A stretch of 42,282 bases of DNA from contig DWVT01000032.1 of NCBI GenBank assembly GCA_019120075.1, forward strand, positions 1 to 42,282. Direction: 5' to 3'. This document shows, in pieces, positions 16,644 to 24,674 of the stretch. The notes beneath the pieces were generated by a model. It did no database searches. It saw only the letters and a program-made list of their open reading frames with translations, and was not told where the DNA came from. The translations under genes and the position numbers were made by a program. This DNA comes from Candidatus Mediterraneibacter excrementigallinarum. GTDB lineage: Bacteria; Bacillota; Clostridia; Lachnospirales; Lachnospiraceae. The first letter of the stretch is position 1. Each line of letters starts with the position of its first letter.

Positions 16644-17459
16644 TTATCTGAGCAGTTCATGAACCTGCTCAACAGGCACTCCACATTCTTCTGCAATTTT
16701 TTCTTCTGATACCCCTTTCGCTGAAAGTTGAAAAATTCGCTTTGCACGTTCCATACCTTTTTTATCCGCCTCTTTCAGTTCTTCGGCAAATAATTCCTTT
16801 AACGCTTCACACATTTTCTTTTCCTCCTTCATCTGCTCCCAGTTGGCTCTTGTGATCAGATCCATCACTGCTTCATAATCTTTTGTTTTTCTATGTTTTT
16901 CATAATGTTTCATCACATCACGTATTTCTTTTCCAGCTTTCAGATCCGTCCTCAGTTTTTGGAGCCAGTAGTTTTCTTTCTCCTCAAGCTTCGGAGTGAT
17001 CAGAAGCTGCATTGGTATCGCATCCCCTGTCAGGAGATAAATCCCTTTTCCCTGTTGCTCTGCCCTCATTCCGCGGACTTCAAAAAGATGTTTCAACAGC
17101 TCTCTCGGATAGTGACTACAGACAAAAGTAATCGTCAACTCTTCCGGATCTATCTTCTTCACTGTATCTGTATCTGCCTGATAAATACAGGCATATCCGT
17201 ACACCTTATAAAAATCATTAATATTCAATGAATCTTTCGGAGACTTATATTCGATAATATTATACTTTCGGAATATCCTTCCGATTTCTTTTCTGATTTC
17301 GATATTATCGTGCTTTTTTATAATAAGGATATCCATCTGTAAAGGTTTGCGGCTCAACAAATATTCTTCCTGCATTTCCAGACACTCCATCTCATCCCCG
17401 AGCGTGATCCGAAGGGCTGCGCTAAATCCGGAATGCCACTGTATTCTCTTTTTCCCCAT
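16644..17459 (-). CDS. PD-(D/E)XK nuclease-family (Rpn-like) protein
   Basis: 271-aa protein resembling the PD-(D/E)XK family proteins (Rpn-like, often labelled transposase) abundant in Lachnospiraceae. The nuclease core is visible as MDILIIKK followed by NIIEYKSPKDSLN (acidic residue, then E-x-K). The C-terminal third is a charged helical tail (KELFAEELKEADKKGMERAKRIFQ) ending in a short helix-turn-helix-like segment (VSEEKIAEECGVPVEQVHELL). ATG 17459 has AAGGAG 6 nt upstream. Members promote recombination in E. coli (RpnA) or are associated with mobile DNA; the role here is unknown. It is somewhat AT-richer than its neighbours and stands alone. Confidence 0.8.
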   Translation of the reverse strand: MGKKRIQWHSGFSAALRITLGDEMECLEMQEEYLLSRKPLQMDILIIKKHDNIEIRKEIGRIFRKYNIIEYKSPKDSLNINDFYKVYGYACIYQADTDTVKKIDPEELTITFVCSHYPRELLKHLFEVRGMRAEQQGKGIYLLTGDAIPMQLLITPKLEEKENYWLQKLRTDLKAGKEIRDVMKHYEKHRKTKDYEAVMDLITRANWEQMKEEKKMCEALKELFAEELKEADKKGMERAKRIFQLSAKGVSEEKIAEECGVPVEQVHELLR

Positions 17460-17740
17460 AAATTTCTCCTTCAAGTATAATACACTTTATTTCTCCTGTG
17501 CAACCATCTCCCGGTCTACCGGGTTTACTTTTCTAAAACACATTTCTTACAGTCAAAGACATCCCTCCTTAACTTTCTGTGACACGGACTTTTCTGTTCC
17601 GCAACTGTACTCTGAATTGGAAATCTGCTCGGAAAATATTGAGCATGAAATTTTGTTATCCCGCGGTAAGATATCGGCAGGAACGCCGACCGCTTGAGAT
17701 AATGACAGAATAACATATCGGATATCGAAAGACAAGATAA
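17460..17740. other. Intergenic region without a supported gene
   Basis: About 280 bases between the nuclease-family gene and the TIGR04076 gene. A minus-strand GGAGGG at about 17564-17569 is followed by only a 9-codon frame, and no conserved-looking frame crosses the region. It may hold a promoter for the nuclease-family gene or remains of a lost gene; I cannot support either. Confidence 0.4.
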
Positions 17741-17741
17741 T

Positions 17742-17763
17742 CGGGGCTTTTTCTACAGCCCCG
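17742..17763 (-). terminator. Hairpin terminator after the TIGR04076 gene
   Basis: CGGGGCT (17742-17748) and AGCCCCG (17757-17763) form a 7-bp GC-rich stem with an 8-nt loop, 10 nt past the stop codon. The downstream stretch on the minus strand is only weakly T-rich. Confidence 0.55.
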
Positions 17764-17772
17764 CTCATTCCC

Positions 17773-18117
17773 CTATCGCACCGGAGTATAATCAATCTCT
17801 GACTCTTCCTCCGTCGCCTCGATCTTGAAGATCACCGGACGCAGCCCGTCGTTGCAGCTGCAGATCGCAACCCCCGGTTTTCTGATCCAGTCTCCATAGT
17901 AAAACAGCCCGTCTCCCGCACCATGCGAGAGCGCGAACACATACTGATAGATCGCTTTCCACGCCTCATCGCAGAATCCCTCCGGCTTCGCGTAATCCGC
18001 GTAAAAGACCTGACCTTCTTTCATCATCGGACAGGCTCCCAGACCGGGAACACCATATTCCTCTGCAAGTTCCTTATCCAGTGTTGTCTTCAGCACCGTG
18101 ATCTTACATTTTTTCAT
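17773..18117 (-). CDS. TIGR04076 family protein
   Basis: 114-aa small cytoplasmic protein of the TIGR04076 family, recognisable by KITVLKTT at the start, GACPMMKEGQVFYADYAKPEGFCDEAWKAI in the middle and GVAICSCNDGLRPVIFKIEAT near the end. The conserved cysteines (C29, C49, C82, C84 by approximate count) suggest metal or redox chemistry, but no function is established. It reads divergently from a Crp/Fnr-type regulator with about 95 nt between the genes, a common pairing in clostridia, so control by that regulator is likely. Confidence 0.88.
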   Translation of the reverse strand: MKKCKITVLKTTLDKELAEEYGVPGLGACPMMKEGQVFYADYAKPEGFCDEAWKAIYQYVFALSHGAGDGLFYYGDWIRKPGVAICSCNDGLRPVIFKIEATEEESEIDYTPVR

Positions 18118-18141
18118 ACATCCGCCATTCCTTTCTGTTAA

Positions 18142-18170
18142 TTGTAGTCACTCATTTTCTGTGTTATGAT
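18142..18170 (+). promoter_or_regulatory. Predicted promoter of the Crp/Fnr-type regulator
   Basis: TTGTAG (18142-18147), a 17-bp spacer and TATGAT (18165-18170), leading to the start at 18213. Confidence 0.5.
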
Positions 18171-18212
18171 GAAAACATTCCGATGAACATTTATTGAATG
18201 AAGGTGACAGAC

Positions 18213-18890
18213 ATGCTGATACCACGCTATTATTTTTCTAACGATTTCAGAGATTTCCAGAAATATTTTTTCTCACAGCCCCACACAGTAAGGACATTTC
18301 GAAAAAATGAATATCTGTGGAATTACGGAGAACCCGTAACACATATCTTTTACATCATGTCCGGCGTTGCCCGGACCACGCTGGAACACGAGAACGGTTC
18401 CCGTAAGATTTCCTCTTTTCACAGCGAGGGGACAGTCTTTCCCGGCTGTCATCGTTCTGTTTTCAAAATAGAGCAGTCGATTGCCACCGCAGCGGTCACC
18501 GATATGGAAACGCTCTGCTTTTCCAATGATGATTTTCTCAAAATGCTGACAGAGAATCCGCAGCTCATGCTCAGCACAGTGGACTGGTATGCGTCCTATA
18601 TCAATCTGCTCCTTTATGAGAGCGCGCATCAGGATTACAACAGTTCCTTTGTCAAGCTCTGTAATCTGCTTTACCTTTTCTCCCGCAACTCTCCCACAGG
18701 AGAAAGAGGGCGTATCGATCTGACGCAGGAAAGCATCGCAGAGATCCTTGCGGTAACCCGGATAAGTGCTGCCCGCTGCCTCGGACGCCTCCGCGATGAA
18801 AAGATCATCATCCCGCACCGAAGCTGGATCCAGATCATTGACCAGAAAGCGCTGGAAGCTTACTGCTCCTCTGAAACACTGCAGTCCTGA
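18213..18890 (+). CDS. Crp/Fnr family transcriptional regulator
   Basis: 225-aa regulator with a cyclic-nucleotide-binding-like sensor fold (about residues 15-125; EPVTHIFYIMSGVARTTLEHENGSRKI...) and a C-terminal Crp-type helix-turn-helix (LTQESIAEILAVTRISAARCLGRLRDEKII, about 175-205). The ligand-binding Arg/Ser pattern of true cAMP receptors and the N-terminal Cys cluster of Fnr are both missing, so the signal is unknown. ATG 18213 is preferred because AAGGTG lies 7 nt upstream; the ATG at 18198 overlaps that site. It is divergent from the TIGR04076 gene and upstream of the DUF2798-like gene; both are plausible targets. Confidence 0.92.
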   Translation: MLIPRYYFSNDFRDFQKYFFSQPHTVRTFRKNEYLWNYGEPVTHIFYIMSGVARTTLEHENGSRKISSFHSEGTVFPGCHRSVFKIEQSIATAAVTDMETLCFSNDDFLKMLTENPQLMLSTVDWYASYINLLLYESAHQDYNSSFVKLCNLLYLFSRNSPTGERGRIDLTQESIAEILAVTRISAARCLGRLRDEKIIIPHRSWIQIIDQKALEAYCSSETLQS

Positions 18891-19032
18891 CTATGCCGGC
18901 AGAGAATCGGCACTGTTCTGCCGGCAGTTTTCTCTTTATTTTCCTGTCAATATTATCATGCCCTCTCATTTTTTTCTGTAACATTGTTTACAGTTTTCAC
19001 AATCAGTTTTTCAACTTTGTGCAAAATTGCCT

Positions 19033-19061
19033 TTGATACCTGAATGGGAATCGTATAAAAT
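19033..19061 (+). promoter_or_regulatory. Predicted promoter of the DUF2798-like gene
   Basis: TTGATA (19033-19038), a 17-bp spacer and TAAAAT (19056-19061). The transcript would start at about 19068, exactly at the foot of the hairpin 19069-19114. Confidence 0.55.
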
Positions 19062-19068
19062 AATATTT

Positions 19069-19120
19069 GACGTGTGGCATTCTACTGCGTAAATCCAGTT
19101 GAATTCCACACGTCTTTTTT
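19069..19120 (+). terminator. Leader terminator/attenuator-like hairpin
   Basis: GACGTGTGGCATTC (19069-19082) pairs with GAATTCCACACGTC (19101-19114), 13 of 14 bases, followed at once by T6 (19115-19120). It has the form of an intrinsic terminator but begins at the predicted transcript start of the DUF2798-like gene, 34 nt before whose ribosome... start region it ends. It could equally end the Crp/Fnr transcript from 18890. Confidence 0.65.
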
Positions 19121-19148
19121 AACCGAAATACGAAAGGAGCAGATACAA

Positions 19149-19655
19149 ATACCAAAAAGCAAAACACAGGGAATCATTTTCGGGATCATCATGTCCTATG
19201 CCATGGCATACGGCATGGAGGTCTACAATATCGCCATCAGGGAAGGGATAAATCTGACAGCCGGCGGATTCAGCAATATGACAAATATCATATTCCGGGA
19301 TGCACTAGTCGAAACGCTCTACATGGGTGTTCTTGTCATTTTGTTTTCCAGTCTCTGGGGGAACCGGGTCGGCGCTGCGTTCGCCGCAAGACACTGTGAT
19401 CCGGAAAGTGACAACCCTTATATATGCCGGCTCCTGCGTCAGGCCGGCACAGTCGCCATCATGTGCCCTACAATGAGTCTTGCGGCGTCCATACTTTTCA
19501 ACATTATTATGGCGGGAGCACCGCTTTCGCAGCTTCCCGCCATCTGGGTCGGAACCCTTCTGAAGAACTTCCCGATGGCGTTTTTCTGGAACATGTTCGC
19601 CGCAGCGCCGTTTACGCACTGGATCTTCGGAAAGATCTTCCCTGATCACAAATAA
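19149..19655 (+). CDS. DUF2798-like integral membrane protein with apparent ATA start
   Basis: 168-aa membrane protein with about four hydrophobic segments: residues near 8-28 (GIIFGIIMSYAMAYGMEVYN), 55-72 (LVETLYMGVLVILFSSLWG), 100-120 and 135-155. The arrangement of two repeated helix pairs and the N-terminal P-K-x-K-x-Q-x-I-I-F block match the DUF2798 family, of unknown function. An AAAGGAG site ends 9 nt before ATA 19149, exactly where relatives would have ATG followed by P-K-S-K. A GTG at 19074 lies inside the leader hairpin without a ribosome binding site, and ATG 19191 would cut the first helix. So either ATA starts translation weakly, or the start was lost by a G-to-A change. Confidence 0.72.
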   Translation: MPKSKTQGIIFGIIMSYAMAYGMEVYNIAIREGINLTAGGFSNMTNIIFRDALVETLYMGVLVILFSSLWGNRVGAAFAARHCDPESDNPYICRLLRQAGTVAIMCPTMSLAASILFNIIMAGAPLSQLPAIWVGTLLKNFPMAFFWNMFAAAPFTHWIFGKIFPDHK

Positions 19656-19693
19656 ATGAGTTTCTTCAGACTGACCGATCTTTTCTCAAATGA

Positions 19694-21991
19694 TCATAAA
19701 CATTTACTCCATCCGCAGCACTTGCAGATATTGCATCCTTCTTCAAAAACAAGCGGTTCCCCGCATTCCGGACAGTACATCTTGTCTGTCTCCGCCTCCG
19801 AATTCACAGCCTTCGGCTTCGGCGCTTTCTGGATCTTGCGCGCGGTCTTCACTGTTCCTTCTTCGTTTTTCGCCCCAAGTTCCTCCTGCATCTCATTGTA
19901 CATATCCATCAGGGCATTTCCTACTGCCATCGGGCAGCATGCCCCCTTACTGGTATCTTTTCTTGATACGCGCCGCGCCGTGTAGGACGGGCAGGATCCG
20001 CTGGAATTCAGCTGATCGACGATCGTCTCGATCGGGATTCCTCCTCTGGCGCTGATGGAGATCATACGTGAAAGTCCCACCATGAAGTTGTTGCATCCAC
20101 CGGTAGAACCTTTGCTCAGATAAGTCTCAAGGAGTGCTCCGGTATGGGGATCGAACAGCGCGATACAGTGGAGGCTTCCGCAGCCTGTGGTCAGTTTCCG
20201 TTTCTTTCCTACCACATCATCTGTGACAAGAAGGATCTCGCCCCGCCTGAGTCCTTCTCCCGCAACTACCTGCCTGCTCTCCTTTTCCTTCTTCTCGCTG
20301 GTATTCAGGATTCCGATCCTCTTGCAGCCGTCGCGGAAGATGGTGATACCCTTGAGTCCTTTCTCATAAGCGTACATGTAAAGGTTCTCCGTCTCCTCCA
20401 CCGTAAACCGGTTCGGCACGTTCACTGTAGAGCTGATCGACGCGTCAATATGGTTCTGCCACACTGACTGCATGTCGATCCTCTGTCGGTAATCCAGAGT
20501 CATCGCTGTCACGAAATAGTCCGGCAGCTCCGCATCATTCTTAAGACCGTGCTGTTTCATATAGTTCTCCACGATCTTTGTATATACTTTATAGTAGACG
20601 TCTGTCCCGTGGAGAGACTCGGTCTTGCGCTCATAATAGTTTGCATACACCGGCTCGATCCCTCCGGAGATTCCCAGCATCGTGGAAAGCGTTCCGGTGG
20701 GAGCGATCGTAAGCAGCTGAGAGTTTCTCAGACCGTATTTGCGCACCAGCTCCCTCGTCTTTTCCGTGGTGTTCGCGATGAAATACGGCGTGGTCATGAT
20801 TTCCTCTGTATTGCATGCCGCAAAAGGTCCTTTTTCCTTCGCCAGCAATGCGGAAGCGGCGATAGCGGAATCTGCCATGGCGAAACCGATGTTATCGCAC
20901 ATCTCCACAGCATCCTCTTCTCCGTAGGTCAGTCCCAGCTTGATCAGACAGTCTGCAAGACCCATGATCCCCAGACCGATCTGTCTCCACTGTCCCACAC
21001 TGTCCTGCTGCTCTTTCAGGGGATGGAGGGGAAGACCTTCCTCCAGCACCTCGTTGAGCGCCCTCACAGATACCTGAACACAGTGTTTCAGACCTTCAAA
21101 ATCGAACTGAGCATGATCTGTGAACGGATCCATAACAAACTCTGACAGGTTGATGCTTCCCAGCAGACAGCTTCCACCGGCGGGAAGGGGCTCCTCCGCG
21201 CAGGGGTTCACTCCTGCATAGGAGAACTCTTTTGTATTGCTCAGAAGGTTCCAGCCTTCGATCCGATCCCAGAAAAGCGCCCCCGGTTCTGCGTAATCCC
21301 AGTTCGTCTCTGCGATCCTGTGGAACAGATCCCTCGCGTTTACAGAGCGTTCGATGATCTCTCCGGTCGCCTCCCTCTTATAATGAAGGAGATACTCTTC
21401 ATTCTTTTTCACCGCTTCCATGAAATCCTCATGGATCCTCACAGAGATATTTGCCTTTGTCACTTTCTCAAGATCTGTCTTGAGATCGATAAACTCCTCC
21501 ACATCCGGATGGGAGCAGTCAATGGAGATCATCAGAGCTCCCCTTCTCCCGTTCTGTCCGATGAGAGCAGTCACCAGCGAATACAGTTCCATAAATGAAA
21601 CAGAGCCGCTGGTCTCTTTTGCCGCGTTGTTGATCTTTGCACCTCTCGGACTCAGTTTTGAGATATCTACCCCGCAGCCTCCTCCGTAACTGTATGTCCT
21701 TGCCAGTTTTTTTGCACAGTCAAAGATACTTTCGATATTGTCCTCCGGCGGGTCGACCACATAGCAGTTGGAGTATGTTACCTTTCTCCCCTGCTGATCC
21801 AGCCCTCTGTTGGAAAGGATCCTTCCTCCGAACAGGAACTTTTTCTTCCGTATATACTCTGCGATCTCCTCGTTCCCTCCGCTGATACGCGCAAGCCACT
21901 CATCAAAGGACTCTCCTTCATTGCAGTATTTTTTTGTCCAGATATCTGTCCCCAGCTGATTCTCTTCGCCCAGCCATTCTTCTACTGTCAT
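19694..21991 (-). CDS. nrdJ: Adenosylcobalamin-dependent (class II) ribonucleotide reductase
   Basis: 765-aa class II ribonucleotide reductase, which makes deoxyribonucleotides without oxygen or a small subunit using vitamin B12. Seen: FLFGGRILSNRG, SNCYVVDPPEDNIESIFDC (a redox Cys), SYGGGCGVDISKLSP, the active-site block NPCAEEPLPAGGSCLLGSINL with the radical Cys and Glu, and the APTGTLSTMLGISGGIEP phosphate-binding loop. A TSCPD-type domain (about residues 590-690) and a C-terminal zinc ribbon with the redox Cys tail (CPECGEPLVFEEGCNICKCCGW) complete it. ATG 21991 is reached by a leader of about 100 nt with a predicted promoter and NrdR-like boxes. The gene is single; no B12 riboswitch is evident. 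Confidence 0.95.
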   Translation of the reverse strand: MTVEEWLGEENQLGTDIWTKKYCNEGESFDEWLARISGGNEEIAEYIRKKKFLFGGRILSNRGLDQQGRKVTYSNCYVVDPPEDNIESIFDCAKKLARTYSYGGGCGVDISKLSPRGAKINNAAKETSGSVSFMELYSLVTALIGQNGRRGALMISIDCSHPDVEEFIDLKTDLEKVTKANISVRIHEDFMEAVKKNEEYLLHYKREATGEIIERSVNARDLFHRIAETNWDYAEPGALFWDRIEGWNLLSNTKEFSYAGVNPCAEEPLPAGGSCLLGSINLSEFVMDPFTDHAQFDFEGLKHCVQVSVRALNEVLEEGLPLHPLKEQQDSVGQWRQIGLGIMGLADCLIKLGLTYGEEDAVEMCDNIGFAMADSAIAASALLAKEKGPFAACNTEEIMTTPYFIANTTEKTRELVRKYGLRNSQLLTIAPTGTLSTMLGISGGIEPVYANYYERKTESLHGTDVYYKVYTKIVENYMKQHGLKNDAELPDYFVTAMTLDYRQRIDMQSVWQNHIDASISSTVNVPNRFTVEETENLYMYAYEKGLKGITIFRDGCKRIGILNTSEKKEKESRQVVAGEGLRRGEILLVTDDVVGKKRKLTTGCGSLHCIALFDPHTGALLETYLSKGSTGGCNNFMVGLSRMISISARGGIPIETIVDQLNSSGSCPSYTARRVSRKDTSKGACCPMAVGNALMDMYNEMQEELGAKNEEGTVKTARKIQKAPKPKAVNSEAETDKMYCPECGEPLVFEEGCNICKCCGWSKCL

Positions 21992-22122
21992 TTTCCTATC
22001 CCTCTTTCTGCCTTTTTTCCTGTTGTTTTCCGCGCCGATGATGCAGGCTGTGCATATATATTCTCATCATAAAACCTGATTTTCATGTGCCCTCTTCTCC
22101 CATTCGGCGTCCGACATATAAA

Positions 22123-22151
22123 ATGTTATCATCCCATCCCGATAATATCAA
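22123..22151 (-). promoter_or_regulatory. Predicted promoter of nrdJ
   Basis: On the minus strand TTGATA (22151-22146), a 17-bp spacer and TAACAT (22128-22123). Confidence 0.5.
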
Positions 22152-22181
22152 GGCTTGACATCTGGAAAAGAATTGTTCCAA

Positions 22182-22230
22182 ACACAAAATATGGTGTTTT
22201 TTCACCCTCTTTTCATACGATATATGCACA
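22182..22230 (-). promoter_or_regulatory. Pair of NrdR-box-like sites upstream of nrdJ
   Basis: ACACAAAATATGGTGT (22182-22197) is close to the NrdR box consensus ACACTATATATAGTGT; ATACGATATATGCACA (22215-22230) matches one half. The starts are 33 bp apart, near the three-turn spacing typical of paired NrdR boxes. NrdR is the ATP/dATP-sensing repressor of ribonucleotide reductase genes. The second site is weak, and both lie upstream of the best promoter. Confidence 0.45.
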
Positions 22231-22324
22231 CATAACCTGTATCTGCCGGACTTTGGCCCGGCGCGGGCGCGCATCCCGGGGAGCGTTTTGTTTAATAGGG
22301 GACAAAGTTTCCTGCTAAACAAAA

Positions 22325-22348
22325 GGGGCAGTGTCTGCCACTGTCCCC
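22325..22348 (-). terminator. Terminator of the phosphate uptake operon
   Basis: GGGGCAGTG (22325-22333) pairs with CACTGTCCCC (22339-22348) with one bulged T. On the minus strand it is followed by TTTTGTTT, 18 nt past the DUF47 stop. Confidence 0.8.
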
Positions 22349-22365
22349 GGTAATTTCTCTGTTCT

Positions 22366-22989
22366 TTATGAATTTTTCATGACTACGCTTCCTACCACAT
22401 CCGCCGCATGCTCGCATGCGTCCGCGCACTTCTCCATATAGTCATAGATTTCTCTCCATGCGATGATCTGCAGCGGATCCTTCTCCTCCATATGAAGGTT
22501 TCTCATACTGTCAATGTAAAGTTTATCCGCTTTCTCCTCCAGCGTATTGATCGCGATGATCTTCTCTCCAAGTTTCTTTGACTTCCTGAAATTGGGAAAC
22601 TCCTGCATAAGCTCATGAAGTGCGTCACAGCATTCTATTACTGTGTCCAGGAGACGCAGCGCCTCCGGACGGATCTGCTGTACATTATTGATATAAACAC
22701 GGATCAGGACATCCTCGATCTTGTCCGTAACCTCATCGATATCATGGCTCAGCGCCGCGATATCCTCTCTCTCGATCGGTGTGATAAAGGCTTTCACCAG
22801 CATATCGCTGAGCTGATGCTTCGCCTCGTCTGCCTGACGCTCGATTTCATGGAGTTCATCAAAGTTTTTTGAAATCTCCTCCGGTCTAAAGTCTGTCAAA
22901 ATCTCTTTCAGACGGTGTGCCGCCTTGCAGGAAAACCCCGCACAAGCGGCAAAATTATCAAAATAAAACGCATCCTGTTTATTTGCCAT
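22366..22989 (-). CDS. DUF47 family phosphate transport accessory protein (PhoU-like)
   Basis: 207-aa helical, acidic protein of the DUF47/TIGR00153 family. Seen: YFDNFAACAGFSCKAAHRLKEIL at the start, the ELHEIERQADEAKHQLSD metal-binding-type helix with E-x-x-x-D residues, TPIEREDIAALSHDIDEVTDKIED in the centre and EKCADACEHAADVVGSVVMKN at the end. It is the classical partner of Pit phosphate permeases, here 15 nt downstream of the Pit gene, and probably restrains or tunes uptake, as PhoU does for Pst. Confidence 0.93.
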   Translation of the reverse strand: MANKQDAFYFDNFAACAGFSCKAAHRLKEILTDFRPEEISKNFDELHEIERQADEAKHQLSDMLVKAFITPIEREDIAALSHDIDEVTDKIEDVLIRVYINNVQQIRPEALRLLDTVIECCDALHELMQEFPNFRKSKKLGEKIIAINTLEEKADKLYIDSMRNLHMEEKDPLQIIAWREIYDYMEKCADACEHAADVVGSVVMKNS

Positions 22990-23004
22990 TGTTTTTCCTC
23001 CTCA

Positions 23005-24060
23005 TTATCCGAAAACAAACATAAATATCTTCGCCATCACAAAACTGATCAGCCCGCAGCCCGGAAATGTAAAGATCCAGGTGAGCATCATGTCTTTTAC
23101 CACGCCGAAATTAATGGCCGAGAGTCTCTTTACCGCACCCACGCCCATGATCGCGCTGGTCTTCGTATGCGTCGTCGAAACCGGAATTCCGAAAAGACTG
23201 GAAAACAGCAGGCAGAGCGCGCCCGCCAGATCCGCAGAGAATCCCTGATACCGCTCCAGCTTCACCATGTCCATTCCAACAGACTTGATGATCTTCTCAC
23301 CGCCCACACTGGTTCCGACGCCCATCACGATACTGCAGATCATCATCAGCCAGACCGGGATCTCCATCCCTGTGACGGATCCCTGCCCGTTGGCAAACGC
23401 GATTCCCAGGAACAGGACTCCGATGAACTTCTGCCCGTCCTGAGCCCCGTGCATGAAACTCATTGCCGCGGCGCCGGCAATCTGAGCGCCCGCAAAAAAA
23501 CCATTTGTCTTTCTCCGGTCCATTTCCCGGCAGAGGATCGTGATGATCTTGCACACCACCCATCCGGTGAAAAAGCCGAGAGCCAGGCTGAGCACGAGAC
23601 CGTACAGCACCTTGACCCACTCGCTGCCGTTGATTCCTCCGATCCCGCCCTGGATCGCGATCGCAGCGCCGGAAAGTCCCGCGATCAGACTGTGGCTTTC
23701 ACTGGTCGGTATCCCGAACACCGACGCTGCCACACTGTACACCACGATCGACACAAGCGCCGCACAGAGTGCGATCAGCGCCTCGTGGGTGCTGTTTCCG
23801 AAATCCACCATGTTGCTGATCGTCGACGCCACTGAGCTGTTGATCTGAGTCATGATAAAAACGCCCAGGAAATTAAACGCCGCACTCATCAGAATCGCCC
23901 TGCGGGGGCTCATGCACCGCGTTGTCACACAGGTGGCGATCGCATTCGGGGCATCCGTCCATCCGTTTACAAAGATCACGCCCAAAGTCAGAAGCACCGT
24001 GATCAGGAGGATCGGATTTCCCGCAATATTATTCAGAAAATAGTCAAGTGATACATCCAT
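23005..24060 (-). CDS. pit: Pit family inorganic phosphate transporter
   Basis: 351-aa membrane protein with about ten hydrophobic segments. The duplicated PiT signatures are visible: GWTDAPNAIATCVTTR near residue 32 and GVAKR-like TTHTKTSAIMGVGAVKRLS near 310. The family takes up phosphate (as metal phosphate) with H+ or Na+. ATG 24060 is chosen because AAGGAG lies 6-7 nt upstream; 15 extra codons lie before it without a ribosome site. It forms an operon with the DUF47 gene (15-nt gap) and possibly with the small membrane protein upstream. Confidence 0.94.
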   Translation of the reverse strand: MDVSLDYFLNNIAGNPILLITVLLTLGVIFVNGWTDAPNAIATCVTTRCMSPRRAILMSAAFNFLGVFIMTQINSSVASTISNMVDFGNSTHEALIALCAALVSIVVYSVAASVFGIPTSESHSLIAGLSGAAIAIQGGIGGINGSEWVKVLYGLVLSLALGFFTGWVVCKIITILCREMDRRKTNGFFAGAQIAGAAAMSFMHGAQDGQKFIGVLFLGIAFANGQGSVTGMEIPVWLMMICSIVMGVGTSVGGEKIIKSVGMDMVKLERYQGFSADLAGALCLLFSSLFGIPVSTTHTKTSAIMGVGAVKRLSAINFGVVKDMMLTWIFTFPGCGLISFVMAKIFMFVFG

Positions 24061-24144
24061 AGTAACTCCTTCTGCGCAGATTTTGCGCGCAACATTCCTC
24101 TCCATGCATTCTTTTCACTTTTAGCATGGACCATCTGCTGTATT

Positions 24145-24552
24145 TTATCCCTCGAAGGAGCATCTGCGTTTTTTCCCGTCTTTTTTCAGCCGGATCAGCA
24201 GTTCATGCAGAAACCGGGAGGACGGAGCTTCCATTCTCCGTACCCATACACTGCCTGCCCGTTTCTTTCTCACACAAAAAACAAACGCCATGGCCGCCAT
24301 TGCAAATGTCAGGAGCCGCTGTACATTTCCCGTTGTCCTTCCCGACCAGGATACCAGTACCGGCAGCCCGGTCTCAAACCCTGCCTTATTTCCCCGAAGA
24401 TTTTCGGAGCCGGCATCCTCAAAACTCAGCGTCCCCGCGCAGTCTGCCTGCGGCTGAACGTCTGTCCCGTTTATGTGAACACTGAAAGAAAGAAAAAAAC
24501 TGACGAACCCTATCATCAGCGCCGCAGATACTGTTTTTATCTTCTGCCGCAT
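24145..24552 (-). CDS. Small hypothetical membrane protein upstream of pit
   Basis: 135-aa protein I do not recognise. An N-terminal signal-like helix (about residues 8-26: VSAALMIGFVSFFLSFSV) is followed by an outside loop of about 50 residues with one Cys, a second hydrophobic segment (about 80-95: LLTFAMAAMAFVFCV), and a very basic cytoplasmic tail (about 95-135, many K and R). ATG 24552 has a strong AAAGGAGG 8 nt upstream, which supports it as a real gene. It precedes pit by 84 nt on the same strand and may share its transcript, so a role in phosphate uptake is possible but unproven. Confidence 0.65.
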   Translation of the reverse strand: MRQKIKTVSAALMIGFVSFFLSFSVHINGTDVQPQADCAGTLSFEDAGSENLRGNKAGFETGLPVLVSWSGRTTGNVQRLLTFAMAAMAFVFCVRKKRAGSVWVRRMEAPSSRFLHELLIRLKKDGKKRRCSFEG

Positions 24553-24647
24553 TTTCCTTTCCTCCTTTGTTAATATTAATTTAAATCCTTGTTAAATCCA
24601 TTTTAAAAGATATCATCTCAGGCAGAATGTGTCAATTACTGTTTTTA

Positions 24648-24656
24648 TGGTATACT
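24648..24656 (+). promoter_or_regulatory. Extended -10 promoter of pepT
   Basis: TGGTATACT: an extended TG motif plus TATACT at 24651-24656. The -35 is poor (TGTCAA at 24630-24635 is 15 bp away), as is usual for extended -10 promoters. Confidence 0.5.
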
Positions 24657-24674
24657 AGGTAACAGAAAGGCATC

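Noticed and set aside
17525-17570. Short Cys-containing frame (FDCKKC) behind a GGAGGG on the minus strand
   Set aside because: The frame with the site has only nine codons and the Cys-bearing frame has no start codon after the site.
21992-22365. Cobalamin riboswitch before nrdJ
   Set aside because: No B12-box-like sequence is seen; the gap is better explained by the promoter, NrdR-like boxes and the terminator of the next operon.
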